This document shows, piece after piece, positions 1 through 12,700 of a stretch of DNA of 64,000 nucleotides (positions within the stretch are counted from its first letter, which is position 1; the number at the start of each line of letters is the position of its first letter). Source of the stretch: Vitellaria paradoxa (Eukaryota; Streptophyta; Magnoliopsida; Ericales; Sapotaceae); contig CM034237.1 in NCBI GenBank assembly GCA_019916065.1, positions 23,271,752 to 23,335,751 on the forward strand, written 5' to 3'. The translations under genes and the position numbers were made by a program. The notes beneath the pieces are model-generated. The model saw only the letters and a list, made by a program, of their open reading frames with translations, was not told the DNA's origin and did not search any database.

Positions 1-1010
1 TTTATGGTAATCACACGACAATAGAGCATGGAATTTAGACAGAGAGAAGGAAAGGCAATTGTGTTTGATGAAGAGACCATAGGAGGTGTGAGTCCGTCAA
101 TTAGTGACTCTAGTCTAAAAGTCAATGACATGCGTTATTACAGTAGGCGATGAGAGAAAATAACTCTGAATTAAAAAATATTATGACAACTAAGAATTAT
201 AAATTGTTAGACAGTTAGGTCATCGGAAATTCTAAAATGATGAATCCTTTCATGGTAAAAAAACACCGAAATGATGAATATCCTGATCATAGGGCAATCT
301 GAAATGATAAAAACCTTAAAAGATCTTATATCTATGCTCAAACTAATGAATTTGGCTACGGTTTTGATCACCTGTGTCCGTTCTTTCCTGGAGTTAAAAG
401 CAGATATTCATAAATGACTAGGATTCAGGTAAATATTGTAACCTGTATTTATTTCCTTAATGTATTACTTTCTTTCTTTTTTTTATGTTTATCTATAATT
501 ACTATATATCTATATTCGAGTCTCCGTAGAGATAAGAAAATTCCACATTATTAACACCGGATATCTATAAGTTTGCACTTTTTGTGGATCTTTTGGATCT
601 GGCATGCCTGCACTCAAAGCATATTGAAGACAAAACCGTGAAAGATCATGCGTTTATTTGTTTTTATCACAAGCAGGAGCCAATTTCATTTAATTAATGC
701 ATGATTTTTAATAATTGAATACATGACTATAAAGTTCTTATACTTTTAATTCCATATTTAATTCATATTTAATAATATGTGAACTCACGTAAATATTATT
801 GACTCAAGGTTTACAAAATAAAGAAAAAAAGTATGGTTAAAACCATACATTCCGACAGGTAGCCTGTAGCTTTCCTCTCACGCTCGCGCGCGCGCAGTGC
901 ATATGCGAAAACAAAGTAAAACTTGCCACGCGTTTACTCAAAACTGGTAAGAAGAAAAGCACAATCTTTTTCTGATATTCCATACTTGCAGTGAAAAGAA
1001 CTCTCAAGCA
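1..1010. other. Upstream intergenic region, no gene seen
   Basis: I see no coding sequence here. The stretch is AT-rich and forms the upstream flank of the NHL gene that starts at 1153. Near 800 there is a TTGACT core on +, the form bound by WRKY factors, and near 927 an ACGCGT motif; both are too short to count as regulatory evidence alone. Short open frames on - around 837-1040 look like chance. Confidence 0.5.
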
Positions 1011-1018
1011 TATATAAA
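1011..1018 (+). promoter_or_regulatory. TATA box of the first NHL gene
   Basis: TATATAAA lies about 140 bp before the chosen ATG at 1153. This places transcription start near 1040-1050 and gives a 5' leader of roughly 100 nt. The leader contains a run of C then A (about 1129-1148) just before the start codon. Confidence 0.6.
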
Positions 1019-1152
1019 CTAATATAACCTTCAAGTGCAAGTTTCAGTCCCTCCTATATTCTCTTTTAGTATCAAATCACTATGTTATTCAAAAGACCAC
1101 TGTGAACCCCTTAAAACCTCCTCTCATCCCCCCCCCCCCCCAAAAAAAAGGA

Positions 1153-1722
1153 ATGTGTGAGACCAAAAACTTCTACTTATGGCTCCTTCAAGTAGTAGGG
1201 CTCGTGGGGCTTCTCGTGCTAGTTCTATGGCTAAGCCTTCGCCCCAGGCAACCAACTTACACCATCGTCCAGTTCTCAGTCCAGACTCCGGCGAATACTA
1301 CCACTGCTCCGGCGAATGGCACTGTCTCGTATCAACTTGAGATTGAAAACCCGAACAAGGACTCTGGCATTTTCTACGACGAAACCTTGCTGAGATTCTA
1401 TGACGGGCAGGAGACACTTCACCAGAAAACTATACCTTCCTTCTACCAGCGGAAGGATAGGACTACCCTAATAATGGAAAGCGTGAATGTGGCCGGACGA
1501 GTTTGCAAGCAACTGTCCAGTGAAGTATCGAAGGCAACGGCGGAGGTGAAGGTTGCCGCTGAAACGAAAATTCGATACAGGATGTGGGGCCGGACGAGCA
1601 GGCATCAAGGGCTTAACTTGCACGCGAAATTGCCGATTGGTACGGATGGGAAGATTAAGGGTAAGAAGAAGAAGATCAAGCTACACCACAATTCCAAGAA
1701 ATGGAGATCCAAGCTGGTGTGA
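1153..1722 (+). CDS. NDR1/HIN1-like (NHL) protein, LEA_2 domain
   Basis: This is a single-exon gene for a 189-residue predicted type II membrane protein. Residues about 7-29 form one hydrophobic helix ending in LSLRP, the usual NHL junction, followed by an extracytoplasmic LEA_2 domain. The domain keeps the family signature ENPNKDSGIFYD and a later FYQ. The frame is open upstream to a GTG at 1102, but the first ATG is 1153; starting there puts the helix near the N-terminus and leaves the C/A homopolymer in the leader. The tail is odd: where many family members end in a short Cys-containing CPVYF-like motif, this one has a lysine-rich run (KIKGKKKKIK) and ends SKLV. That could be a lineage variant or an old frameshift near the end. 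NHL proteins are linked to pathogen response and plasma-membrane signalling; the exact role is not shown. A related gene lies on - at 42628-43296. Confidence 0.82.
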   Translation: MCETKNFYLWLLQVVGLVGLLVLVLWLSLRPRQPTYTIVQFSVQTPANTTTAPANGTVSYQLEIENPNKDSGIFYDETLLRFYDGQETLHQKTIPSFYQRKDRTTLIMESVNVAGRVCKQLSSEVSKATAEVKVAAETKIRYRMWGRTSRHQGLNLHAKLPIGTDGKIKGKKKKIKLHHNSKKWRSKLV

Positions 1723-4274
1723 TGATATGATAATTAGGACTAGAGATTGGGTAATGGCTTGCTGTAATGCGTAAATGGTTTGTAGTGTACGATTCATGAT
1801 CTTGTAAAATTTGAAAATGGTGTATAAATAATTTTTTAATTTTTATAAATTATTTAAGTAATTTTATTTTTTCTTTTTTTATTTTTTTAAATGTTCTTTA
1901 ACTACTAACTACTTTTATGATGTTCTTTTATTTTATTTAAATGCTCTTTGATTATTTACTATCTACTTAAATACTTTTAATTAATAATTACTTATTATTT
2001 ATTATTTTAAAAAATTAAATAAAATAACAAATTAACTAATGATACATACATAATTTTAAAATAAAAATTTAATAAAAATTCACGTGCATCGCATATGAAC
2101 TAGCATAAAATTAAGTAAAATAAAATAAAAATAAAAATTCACACACATAGTTTTAATAGGTTGATTAAAAATTAATAAAAAATTAAATAAATATTTATAA
2201 TTTATAAAATTAAAAAATATTTTTATTAATTATTAAAAAAATTCATACACATCACATGTGCACCCGCATCTATTTAGATGATAGAGGGAAGAGAGGGAAG
2301 GGAAGGCGCGGAGAGGGAGAGGAAGAGGGGGTTGAAACTATAATTGTAAGTTCCATGTGGGATAGAATATTATTATTGGTGCATTTTGATGTATCATTTT
2401 CAATTTATTAATAAAAAATTATGTATTTATTAAAAATATATATATTTATTAAAATATATATATATATATATATTTATCTAAAAAAATTAATGTGTCACTT
2501 GAATTATTATATACATAAATTTAATTATAAAATATGAGTTATAAATAATATATTAATATCGATTGACAAAAATAATTTAACATGTTTCCCATTTTAAAGA
2601 AGTAAACAAATAAAAAAATGTTATTTTCGCGAAATTGGATGAGAAATGGGAAACAAATCAAAATTTTCATTTTTCATTGTTGGTTTAATAGGGTTTAATA
2701 AACAAAAACAAAAATATTTTAAAAATTAAAAAACACCAAAAAAATAAAAATTTTTAGCATGAACCGAAACATTCAAGTATGATTCCAAAAAAAATTTTCA
2801 ATATGAACAGTTCAAAAAATTCCAATATGGCCATGCGTCTATACTATAATACAAAAAGAATGTAATTTCTCTTTCATCTCCTTCTTCATCCTAATCTTAC
2901 CTAAAATATTTCAATACTCTTTATTCTCTAAATACTCTCTTCTCATTTATTTATAAAGAATTAACTTCTTTTCTCAAATAACCTTAATTAATGTGAAAGC
3001 TCATAAATTCATGAAATTGGACCTCTTTGCTTATTTTTCCATTATAATATAACCAATTTGCTTATTATTTTATTATAGTTATAAATTTTGTATCTAAATA
3101 TTAATTTAGAAAAGGGATTTGAAAGTACTGAATATTGCTTATATTTCAAAAAAATTAATATATTTTAAATTTAAAAGCATACAAAAAGCCTAAATGTTAA
3201 TTTTAAAAAAATACCTAAGTATTAATAATTAAGTTTACGAGCAATAGTTTTTATAAAAATTTAAACTTTTCAGGTTAACAATTAGGTTGAAAAATTATTT
3301 TAATAATATTTTTAATTCAAGTGAATAATAAAAAAAATATTAGAAATTTGACAAACGTTTTAAAATAAAAAAAATCACCTCAATTAAGTAAATTTGAGAT
3401 TCAATATATATTCTAAAACCAAATTAAATTTTTGGAATTGAGTTAGACTGAGAGTTGATAAAACATAAATTTTTAATATTCATATAAAAACATAATTTTA
3501 ATCAACTTTACTTACTTATTAAAATTGACATAAATAAAAAAATATAAATATAAAAAAATAATTTAATAACTATCATTTAAAATTATACAATTTTATTAAA
3601 ATAATTATAATATATTTAAAAGTTTATGTTTGCCAATAAAAAATTATTACATAATTCTGTGCATTGTTCGGGAAAACACTAATATATTAGTATAGACCAA
3701 TATTTTGGATATGAAAGGCATTATATAGTACGAAATTTCATCCAGCCCAATAAGAAAATATATTAATAACTATGGTTGAAACAATGATTTAAACTCTTAT
3801 GAAATATCATCATCTGCTCCCAAACAAGAAAGGGAAGAAACCTACAGCTAAAAAAGCAATGGCAAACGAGAAATTAACTGAAATTGAATGGCATCAATTG
3901 ACTAAAGAAAAATGGTGATCAAAGAGGAGGCAGAAATAAGAACAAACACAGGGTACACCGCTACTGTACACAGGAGCGATGTTAACTAAAAGCTTGATCA
4001 TTTTGGTGCATAGAACAAAAACCAAAACATGGTAAGTTTTTCATATTTATTATCAAAATATTTTGATATATAAAAATGACTAATTTTAAAACTTAGCGCA
4101 CGTTGTGTTTAATAACAATCTTTGCTCATTCTTTTTTTATTTTATTTTTATTTTTATTTATTTATTTACTTACTTATTTTGTAGAAGCTTAAATTTATTG
4201 ATTCAATCCATTATTTTCATAATTTTTCTAATAAAATATTATATAAGTATAATATTTTCGAATTGTTAAGGTGT
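1723..4274. other. AT-rich intergenic region
   Basis: No gene seen. It contains a (TA)n tract at about 2436-2477, an isolated purine-rich tract of GGGA/GAGG repeats at about 2279-2331, and repeated phrases of the type ATTCACRYRCAT (about 2089, 2140 and 2240) that may belong to a decayed repeat. The first 100-150 bases probably include the NHL 3' UTR. Confidence 0.45.
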
Positions 4275-4591
4275 CATTTAGTTTATTTTTTTATTTTTTA
4301 TCTTCTATTTTTGTTTTCTGCTTTTTGTTTTGAACTCATTTTTCATTTTGTGCCTTTGTAAATAAGGAAAACAATTCAAAACTCTTGGTTAGTTGTATTT
4401 TCAAATTTTGTTTCAAAAAGTAGAGAATGAACTTACACATAAAATGAAAAAATGGTAAAAAATCATTTTAAGAATTTTTAACCCAAAATAAAAAAAATCT
4501 CAAAATAAGGAAAACTGAATATTTTCTATTTTTTGTTTTGAGATTTTTAACACATAAAATAAAAATAAAAAATAAAAAAGTAAACTAAATG
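4275..4591. mobile_element. MITE with CATTTAGTTTA terminal inverted repeats
   Basis: The left end CATTTAGTTTA is mirrored by TAAACTAAATG at the right end, and similarity continues inward through an A/T-rich arm of roughly 30 bp. The element is about 317 bp with no coding capacity. I could not define a target-site duplication. Confidence 0.55.
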
Positions 4592-4668
4592 CTATCAAAA
4601 TTTTAACATATTTGAACATGAAAGTGGCTCGTTGCAAAATGTGAGTATCAAAATGTGAATAGCAAAGT

Positions 4669-4900
4669 TAAGCTTAATTTGGCAACACTAATTAAAAGCT
4701 AATTTCTGACTACTCAACTTTTGACTTTTTTTTTTTAAATTATTAAAATTACCCTCTTATATTTTAGTTTTATTTTAAGCCATAAAAGATAAAAATATTA
4801 AATTAACAATAAATTTAAAAACCAACTACTAAAAAATTAGTTGTTTTTCCTTTCCAAACACAAAAAAAGCTAACTTTTTCTGCTTCTAAACCGAGCCTTG
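4669..4900. mobile_element. AT-rich MITE, family with copies near 23.3 and 44.1 kb
   Basis: The ends TAAGCTTAATTTGG and CCGAGCCTTG are imperfect inverted repeats. The interior phrase RGATAAAAATATTAAAT, followed by a RYTACTAAAA block and CTTTCCAAAC, recurs at 23265-23440 (reversed) and 43978-44210, so this is a small family within the window. Confidence 0.5.
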
Positions 4901-5443
4901 GCATGGATTTCTGTCAACTCTGAGCTGCAGTGCAGCTACCATCCTTTCCAGAAATTCATAAAGGTAATCTAATAAAAGCTGACGCCCAACTGGAATTAGC
5001 ATGGGATTAAGCACTTTTAATTCAATCAACCAAACGCAAATATCATATATCTACATGGTCCCACCAGAAATTGAAGCTAGCGTCTCAGCACAATGTACTT
5101 AAAGATATCCACAACATTAATGATAATATGATCCGGTATAAAACGTGCTCAATAAGCTAATTTTTAATTGTTATACAACTGGACCGTACTAGATAGCAAG
5201 CAGCAAGAAGCCCGCCCACTGAAGCGCACCGTATCAATTTCTAATCCATAGAAAAACTTATTAGCATGTTTGAGAATCGTCAAATGGATCACAAATCTGA
5301 AAATTTCCCTTCTCGTACCTTTTCTATTTCGGTTGCATTTTTTTAGTAAAAGAATCAACTGAACAAATTCAAATCAGCAAACAACATGCATGGTGAAAGT
5401 TTGATATTATCTCTAATATTCCGAGTGATTCTACAGGCTAGCT

Positions 5444-6785
5444 CTATTTCAGCGTCCGACGGTGGATAGCAACTTGTCTTCGCCATTCACTAATTGGAAC
5501 CTGGAGGAAAAGTCAGTTCAAATTTGTTCATAAAGCAAGAAGATATTTAGCCATGAGCTTAATCTGACACCAAAAACAGATTGGTAGACCTAAATTAATT
5601 AGTTAAAACACAATGATAACAGAAAATGAGCATAAGAATATATCCTTACAGCAGGGAATCCGCCATAATCTCCAGGCTCATTGATGTCCTTGGTAACACA
5701 GCTGTTAGCTGCTAGCCGAACCTGCAATCCCCAATGTAATCAACTATTTTGGTTCAAATTCAAGTCTAGAATCATCTATTATTTCAGCTCATCTCCAAGG
5801 CTCATTAGGATTTTATACTAGTTTAGGAGGCACTATTTTATCAATGTGGGAAAAATCCCAACAAGAGTGAGTTAAAAATGACAAACCATATAAGAGGGCA
5901 AATGAAGTAAAACATCAACAGTCTTGGCCAAGGCGTTCTGTTTCTGTTGCCCATTTCCTCGCAAACAAATAATTTATTCATTGAGGATTACAAGTATTGA
6001 TTGGTCAAGAAGTACATCCAGTCCAGACTATGAGTTTGCCAGATGGTGAAGCATTAGAGAATCAAAGTGGACATAAAACACACACATCATGATAAAGCCT
6101 TGTTCATATATCAAATTTTCCTGTCTTGACAAGAAATTGCAAATAGGGATTGACATAAAAATTCAAATTGCCAATTCCAGAAGCTCCGTGGTCAATTATA
6201 CCTTTGACACAATAGAGACATGATCACGAACCGCTACCCTTCCGCCTAGAGTTACATAGTCACCAACCCTAAAAGAGGACAAGAACAAACTCCAAATTAT
6301 ATAAACATTGAATGCCAACCCAGCCATAGAATGGATAGTTATGGTAATTAAATGAAATTTTATTTATTTATTGTTAAGAAAATATTATCCACACATGTAA
6401 TAAGAAATAAGAACATCGGTCACATACGTTGCTGAACCCGCAATCCCAACTTGTCCACAAAGCATGCAGTTTTTTCCAATAACTACATTGTGGCCTATCT
6501 GCAAAGTAGTATGCTGACAGTTTAAAATCCAAGATTAAATTAGCCAGCAACGCAGGAAACCAACACAGACCTGAACTAAATTATCTATCTTCGTATAATC
6601 TCCTATGGTAGTGTCTCTCCAGCTGCATAATCAAGAAATAGCACAGTTGGTCTTTTAATTTCAGCTTGATTTGTAAAATATTCATGGCATGCCCGTGATA
6701 GATGATTGAAGTCACCTCACCTGCCCCTGTCAATGCATGTATTTGCACCAATCTCCACATGATGCCCTATCAGTGCTTTCAATAT
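5444..6785 (-). CDS. LPXD: LPXD exons 5-10 (3' half)
   Basis: This block holds the catalytic half. Exon 5 (6785-6721) encodes the segment ending GANTCIDRG. Exons 6 and 7 meet in the middle of QIGHNVVIG. Exon 8 carries a further repeat coil and exon 9 the EPGDYGG turn. Exon 10 encodes VPISEWRRQ and the stop. Introns here are short (about 100-480 bp), as expected for an undisturbed plant gene. The 3' UTR lies below 5444; I saw no clear end. Confidence 0.92.
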
Positions 6786-9700
6786 CTAAACATGGGAAAA
6801 GGGGACAATAATGAAAAATACAAACACAATGAAGTTCCAAATTGAACATTACACATGATGCAGATCAATGGGCATTAATAAAAGATAAGGAATTGAAAGA
6901 AGACAAAATTAAAATTCAAGGACAAAACAACACATGATAAGCAAGCGAGTTCTTGGTGATTAATTAATCCCCTTCTGCTGCGCATGTATATTGGGAAATG
7001 TTAACAACTCAATGGCTATGAGATTTAGGCGGAAAGCAAGAACTGCCAAGACGCAAAGAATCTCAATTTTCCTACGCAGGAGCACGGCTATAGTTGTGGT
7101 TTTTGATTAATGTGCTACAATAGATATGAGTGTTACAAAGCACCAATTAATTATTAATAACAAACTAACAAGGAATGCAAGATTATTATTAATGACAATC
7201 AATTAGTCAGTTCTGTATATATTAGTTTAGGCAGCTGTATAGGTAAGTTCGATTCAAGATTTGTATATAAAAGGAGAAGCCATCTATTATATATTATTAT
7301 ATTATATTATATTATATTATATTATATTATATTATATATGTATATTTTTTGGGAAAATTAGGCCTCATAATTTCTTAGAACTGTAAGACCATTTTTGTTC
7401 AATACAAAACAGAGAAGAATTCTCTCTCCAGATAACTCTCTTCTTTGTCCTCCCTTTCCTCTTCTTTCTTCTTCAGTTTTCTCACACATTCACAGCAGAA
7501 GTTGATTCTTTATGAATAAGAGAGGGCATTTTGACATGCTATCAGGGCAATGCTTCTTCCATTTTATTAATTCAGATCTAATAAGAGTTTAGTTCGTCAT
7601 TAAATAGATCAGAACATGACACTACTTGGAATTCTAAGAGTTAGCAAAATTCTTCTGTAAATCAGCAAGAGGATTCTTCAAGCCTGTTCTATCTTCATCA
7701 TTGAGATAATCAGGGGATTGTTTCGGTCTCACAGCTGCTCACAGTGGTATATCATTAAACATGGAGTAGATCCATGGTGATGGCCCTACCACAAAAGAAT
7801 AAAATTTATTCTGCACATTCACAGCCTTGGGCTTCTGGCTAAGTGTACATGTTGTGGAATGAAGACCTTAGCTGATCATCAACAGGAACAGTGTGTTAAA
7901 CAGTTCTCAATGGGGCTCAATGACAGTTTTATCATCTAAGAGGACAAATTCTGCTATTGGAGGGATCCAACTAAGAAGCATGGAAATGGATACATATACG
8001 GGTACAAGATATAGATATGATGCAGGTACAAAAACAGATATGCCAATTTTAAAAAATGAAGATATGGACACAGCAAAGATACGGCTACAAAATATAATTT
8101 TTGTATATTTTTATTAGCGATATATATGAACATAACATCCACAACAAAACTAATTTAATGTATAATTCAATATACAAATTATAACAAAATATAAGTTATA
8201 TGATTTCACAAGTTTAATAGTTTCGGCTATTTAAATCTAGATTTATCTTAATCATATATTTGAAGAAAAACTCCACCTATATTTTTTTCATGGCCGGTTC
8301 CAAGCCCGGATAAAGGAGAAGGGTTGTGTTAGGTAGTCAACAGCCAACGTAAAACTTTGTCGAATTTTTTTATGAATTTTCTGACACCTAAGCCGACCCC
8401 ACCTAGTCGGAAAAGGCTTGTTTTGGTTTATATATTTGAAGAAAAATTAACAAAATAGCAGGACACGCCATGTGGAGTGCCCGACACGTATCTTGGAATC
8501 TTCGAAGATTATGCGTGTCCGATACGTGACGGATATGAATATGGTACTCATTTTGAAGTGGCCATGCTTCCTAGACCTCCAATCAATAAGGTATGATTTT
8601 TCAAGACCCCTTCCACTCTCTATTAGAATTTTTTGTCTTGCAATTATTTTAGTAAAAAATATAAAAAATGCTGTCACGATGAAAATATTTACCAAAATAT
8701 TGTTAATGAAAATGCACTTTCTTAATGCGTTTTCATTAAGCCTAAAAACGCATTTTGAAAGCGCGCTTTCTATGTAATGCCTTTCTATGTAATTTCCCCT
8801 AAAAATGCAATTTCATTTTGCACTTTCTATTTTACCCTTACAAACATTCACTCTCTTACTACACCTACTCCCTCTCAAGTCTCTCACAATGCATCTGCTC
8901 CCTTGTTCTCTCTCTTTGAACTTGATCGCCCAACAGTTTCTTTGGGAGTGTTTTCAAGCTTTATAGTTGGAGAAAAAGCATCAATAACCAAATCCTCATC
9001 GTCGTGCTCTGTCCAACTTGGGGTTTCTTCTTTGGTTAATATGCACACTATTCACATGGTAACCTCAGCAACTGTGTCGAAGCTGGTGACGGAGGCCAAA
9101 AAGAGAGCCAAGAGGGATTATGAAGCCCAAGCATGTGTCTCCAAAAATGCAAGCATTCCTCGGGAGGTGTCTCTGAGATCCCTTGCACCGAAGCCCTCAA
9201 GTAGATTTGGGCTTATATCAAACAACACAATCTCCAGGTAACCCCCCACCCCCTCTCTCTCTCTACACACACAAACGGACACAAGCGAACCTTTTTGTTT
9301 TGTTGGAGAAAATTACATAAGTCTGGGGTAAGACGTTTGTAAAACGCAAAATGAAACTACATTTTTAGGAAAATTAAAATACAAAGAAAATGCAAAATGA
9401 AGTACATTTTTAGCCTTAATGAAAACCTATTATGAAAGTGTGTTTTCATTAACAATATTTTGGAAAATATTTTCATTTGGACAGTATGTTATGTATTTTT
9501 TATTAAAATAACAGCAAACCCAAAAAAAAAAAAAAAAAAAATCCTATTTGTCATTCGAATGGCCATCCAGATGGAAAAGAAATCTCTATCATTCAGACTC
9601 ATGTCCAAACGACGTGATATAATCTGGGTTTTAAGTTAGTTGAGCTTCATATTTTAAAAAACCTAGGTTTCATTTAAATAACCAAACAACCCTCTCAAAC

Positions 9701-12700
9701 GCTCCTCTGCCCCGTCCCTATCCTCCATCACCAAATCTTACCTCCTAAAAAGTGAATTAAGATCGTCTAAGAGCTCTGAAGTGAATGTCTACCATATTTG
9801 GGTGAAGAAACACTTTGGAACAACCATGGAAGATTTGAAATTTCGGATTTATGGTTGAGTTTTTGAAGAACCATTCCAAGAGAAGTTGGATTTGAGGTGA
9901 GTTCTTGCATCTATTGGTAGTTCAAACATCATCAATGGCAAGATTTTTGTTGAAAATGTTGTATGGTTTGAAGTGGTAGAGAACCTAGGGTTTGCGAAAA
10001 ATTGAAGTTCTATGGTTTTGATTGGGGATTAGTTGTTTCGAACTTGTTGCGCATAGGAGATTGGGTGATGGGATTGATTTTGATATTGCATTTTGCTTGA
10101 GCTTGAGAAAAATGCCAATCACTTGTTTGATAAAATTCCACAATGAAAGTGAGGTGTTTGTAGGCTGAATTGAGGATTTGTTCACTACTTTTGGGGTGTG
10201 CAAATTCAATTGAGATAGTTTGGTGTCAAAGCTTTGCATACCATCTATTTGCTCAATTTCCTGAACCACTCCCAAAGGCTACAAATCTGAATTTTGTTGA
10301 GCTACATTTTCCAAGTTGCATTGCCGAATTTTAGAATGGGTTCTAGAAAGAACAAGACCCCATTGCAAGCCCAATCACGATTTGCCCAGGTTGCCAAAAC
10401 CAAGGGCAAGGCAGCTGCTTCTTCCTCCTCAACTGGAGAGGAATATGATTGGTGGAGGTTTGCGACCTTGGAGCTCAAAAGTATGATAACCATTGGAGTC
10501 ACCAATCCATTATCTGTGAAAGGGGCATCAACCTGGAAGACTACAAGGGTGATGAGTAAGGACTTTAAAATTAGGAAGAATATGGAAACCAGGGGTTGGG
10601 GTGATTTTGCTGGATTCCACAACAATGCAATAGGTCCACTCGTGTGAGAATTCTATGCCAACATTTCAGCATTTGATAGAAAGGAGGAGGATTGCATTGT
10701 GACTCAACTTGTTAAAATCGAGATTTTACTTAAAATTGGTAGAGATTCCAAAAATCAAATTGTAAAATCGAATCACAAAATCATAAGATTTTACCGAATG
10801 CCTATAAAATGAAAATAAAGCCTATTATGCTCCAATTTTTCATTTAGAGCTTTCATTTTTTTTTTTTTTTTTTATAAGTTATAATTTTATTAATAATAGA
10901 AGAGAGAAAAGACATACATCAAGAAAAATGTCATATGCAAAAACTTACTCATTAATAAAACGAATCCTCAACAAAGTTTGCAAAATGTTCTGTATCTGTT
11001 TTACACTCCTTTTACCCAACTACACAATTAAGATCGTCAAAATGTTTGTTGTGATCTATATAGTTGACATCAAAACACTAACTTCATTTTATCTTAATTT
11101 TTTGTTTGAGTTGAAATGTATTTGAAACATTTTATCGTAGGTCTTTTAGTTTCTATCCTAACTATTACATTTAATTTATGTTAGTCAATTTGGTGCAACA
11201 ATGCACATAATCCTCAACCAGTATAATATAGTAAATAATAATGTTATAGAATTAAAAAAAATCTAAAAAAATCTAACAAATGAAATAGTTGTAGCATATT
11301 ACTTGAAAAAAATCATAAAAATCTATTTTATTTGACAAAATTACACAAAAATTACTTAATTTTTAAAATCCGTAAAATCGCTTATAAAATCGAGATTTTA
11401 CTAATTTTATGTCCCAAAATCGAGATTTTACCTATTTTGCCCATATTTAAGATTTTACATAATATCAAACAAGTTTTCCTATTCTAACATCGTAAAATCG
11501 TAAGATTTTAAGATTTGAATCGGAATTTTAATAACATTGATAGTGATGAAGGTGATGGCCGTGAAATTGAAGTTTCGCCCATACGACAATGCAAGATCAT
11601 TTAGCATATCACGAGTTGAGGAGCTTGCGTTCTTATTTCCCAAAGGTGATGTCCCAAACAAGGACCGATTAGCTTCTATCCTCACAGAAAAGTAGAGGGG
11701 TGATGACATAGAACCAAACTTCAAAAAGGACGGTTGACCCCTAAGTTCAACATCCTATGCCTAGTTTCTTGCTATCAACGCATTCCATTGGGAAACAAGG
11801 TTGAAATGAGCTATGAGAGAGGTCTCATGATGTAGGATCGTAGAGATCATCTATGTTATACACTCAAGAGTGCAAATTGATTTGGCAAAATATACGTGAG
11901 ATGCCATTGTTATAGCTACGAAGAACGTTCAAAGGGAATTCTGGTATGCCCTTGGGTGGCTGTTTAATTGAATTTATCAAATAAGAAGGAGTTGAGGTAG
12001 AGGTTGGAATAAAGAATGTTATTACTCAAAAAGGAGTAGGAGTCAAATGGAAAGAAATCAAGCACCTCTATCTAACCAGGGGACCATTGATGGAATTTAT
12101 GACATGATGCAAGAAATGAGTACAATGTCATCCACATACACTAAGAGCCATATCCGTCCATGAGTGGTGTGACGATAAAATACAGAGTGATCCACATCAT
12201 GAGTAAGACCAAACTCCATAACTACTATGTGCAGAATTTGCCAAACCACGCCCGATTGGACTGCTTTAGGTAATGCAGTGATTTCTTAAGCTTACAAACT
12301 AGCCCCAAACTAGATTCCCCTTGAGACAAACCTAGGAGGTCACTTCATGTGGACTTCTTCTGTCAAGTCAACATATAAAAAGGAATTCTTGGCATCAAGC
12401 TGATAAAAAGGCTAGTGATATACAGCAGCCAAGTAAATGAGAAGATGAACAGAGGTAATCTTAGCAACAAGAGAGAATGTCTCTGAGAAATTCAAACCAT
12501 AAATTTAGGTATACTTTTCATAACTAACCGAGCTTTCAATTTATCAACAGTCCCATCTAGGTGCTCCTTAATGGTGAAGACCCATTGACATCCAACAATT
12601 GACTTACCAGAAGAAAGACATACCAAATCCCCAAGTAGCATTGGCTCAAAATGCAGACATCTCATCCACCACATCAGAATGCCATCTAGAGTGAGACAAA

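Noticed and set aside
1102..1152. Upstream start of the first NHL gene at the GTG codon
   Set aside because: GTG is a poor plant start, the extension is encoded by the C/A homopolymer, and ATG 1153 gives a normal NHL N-terminus.
8472..8777. Overlapping ORFs on both strands near the long-TIR element
   Set aside because: They span the junction of two unrelated transposons and match nothing recognisable.
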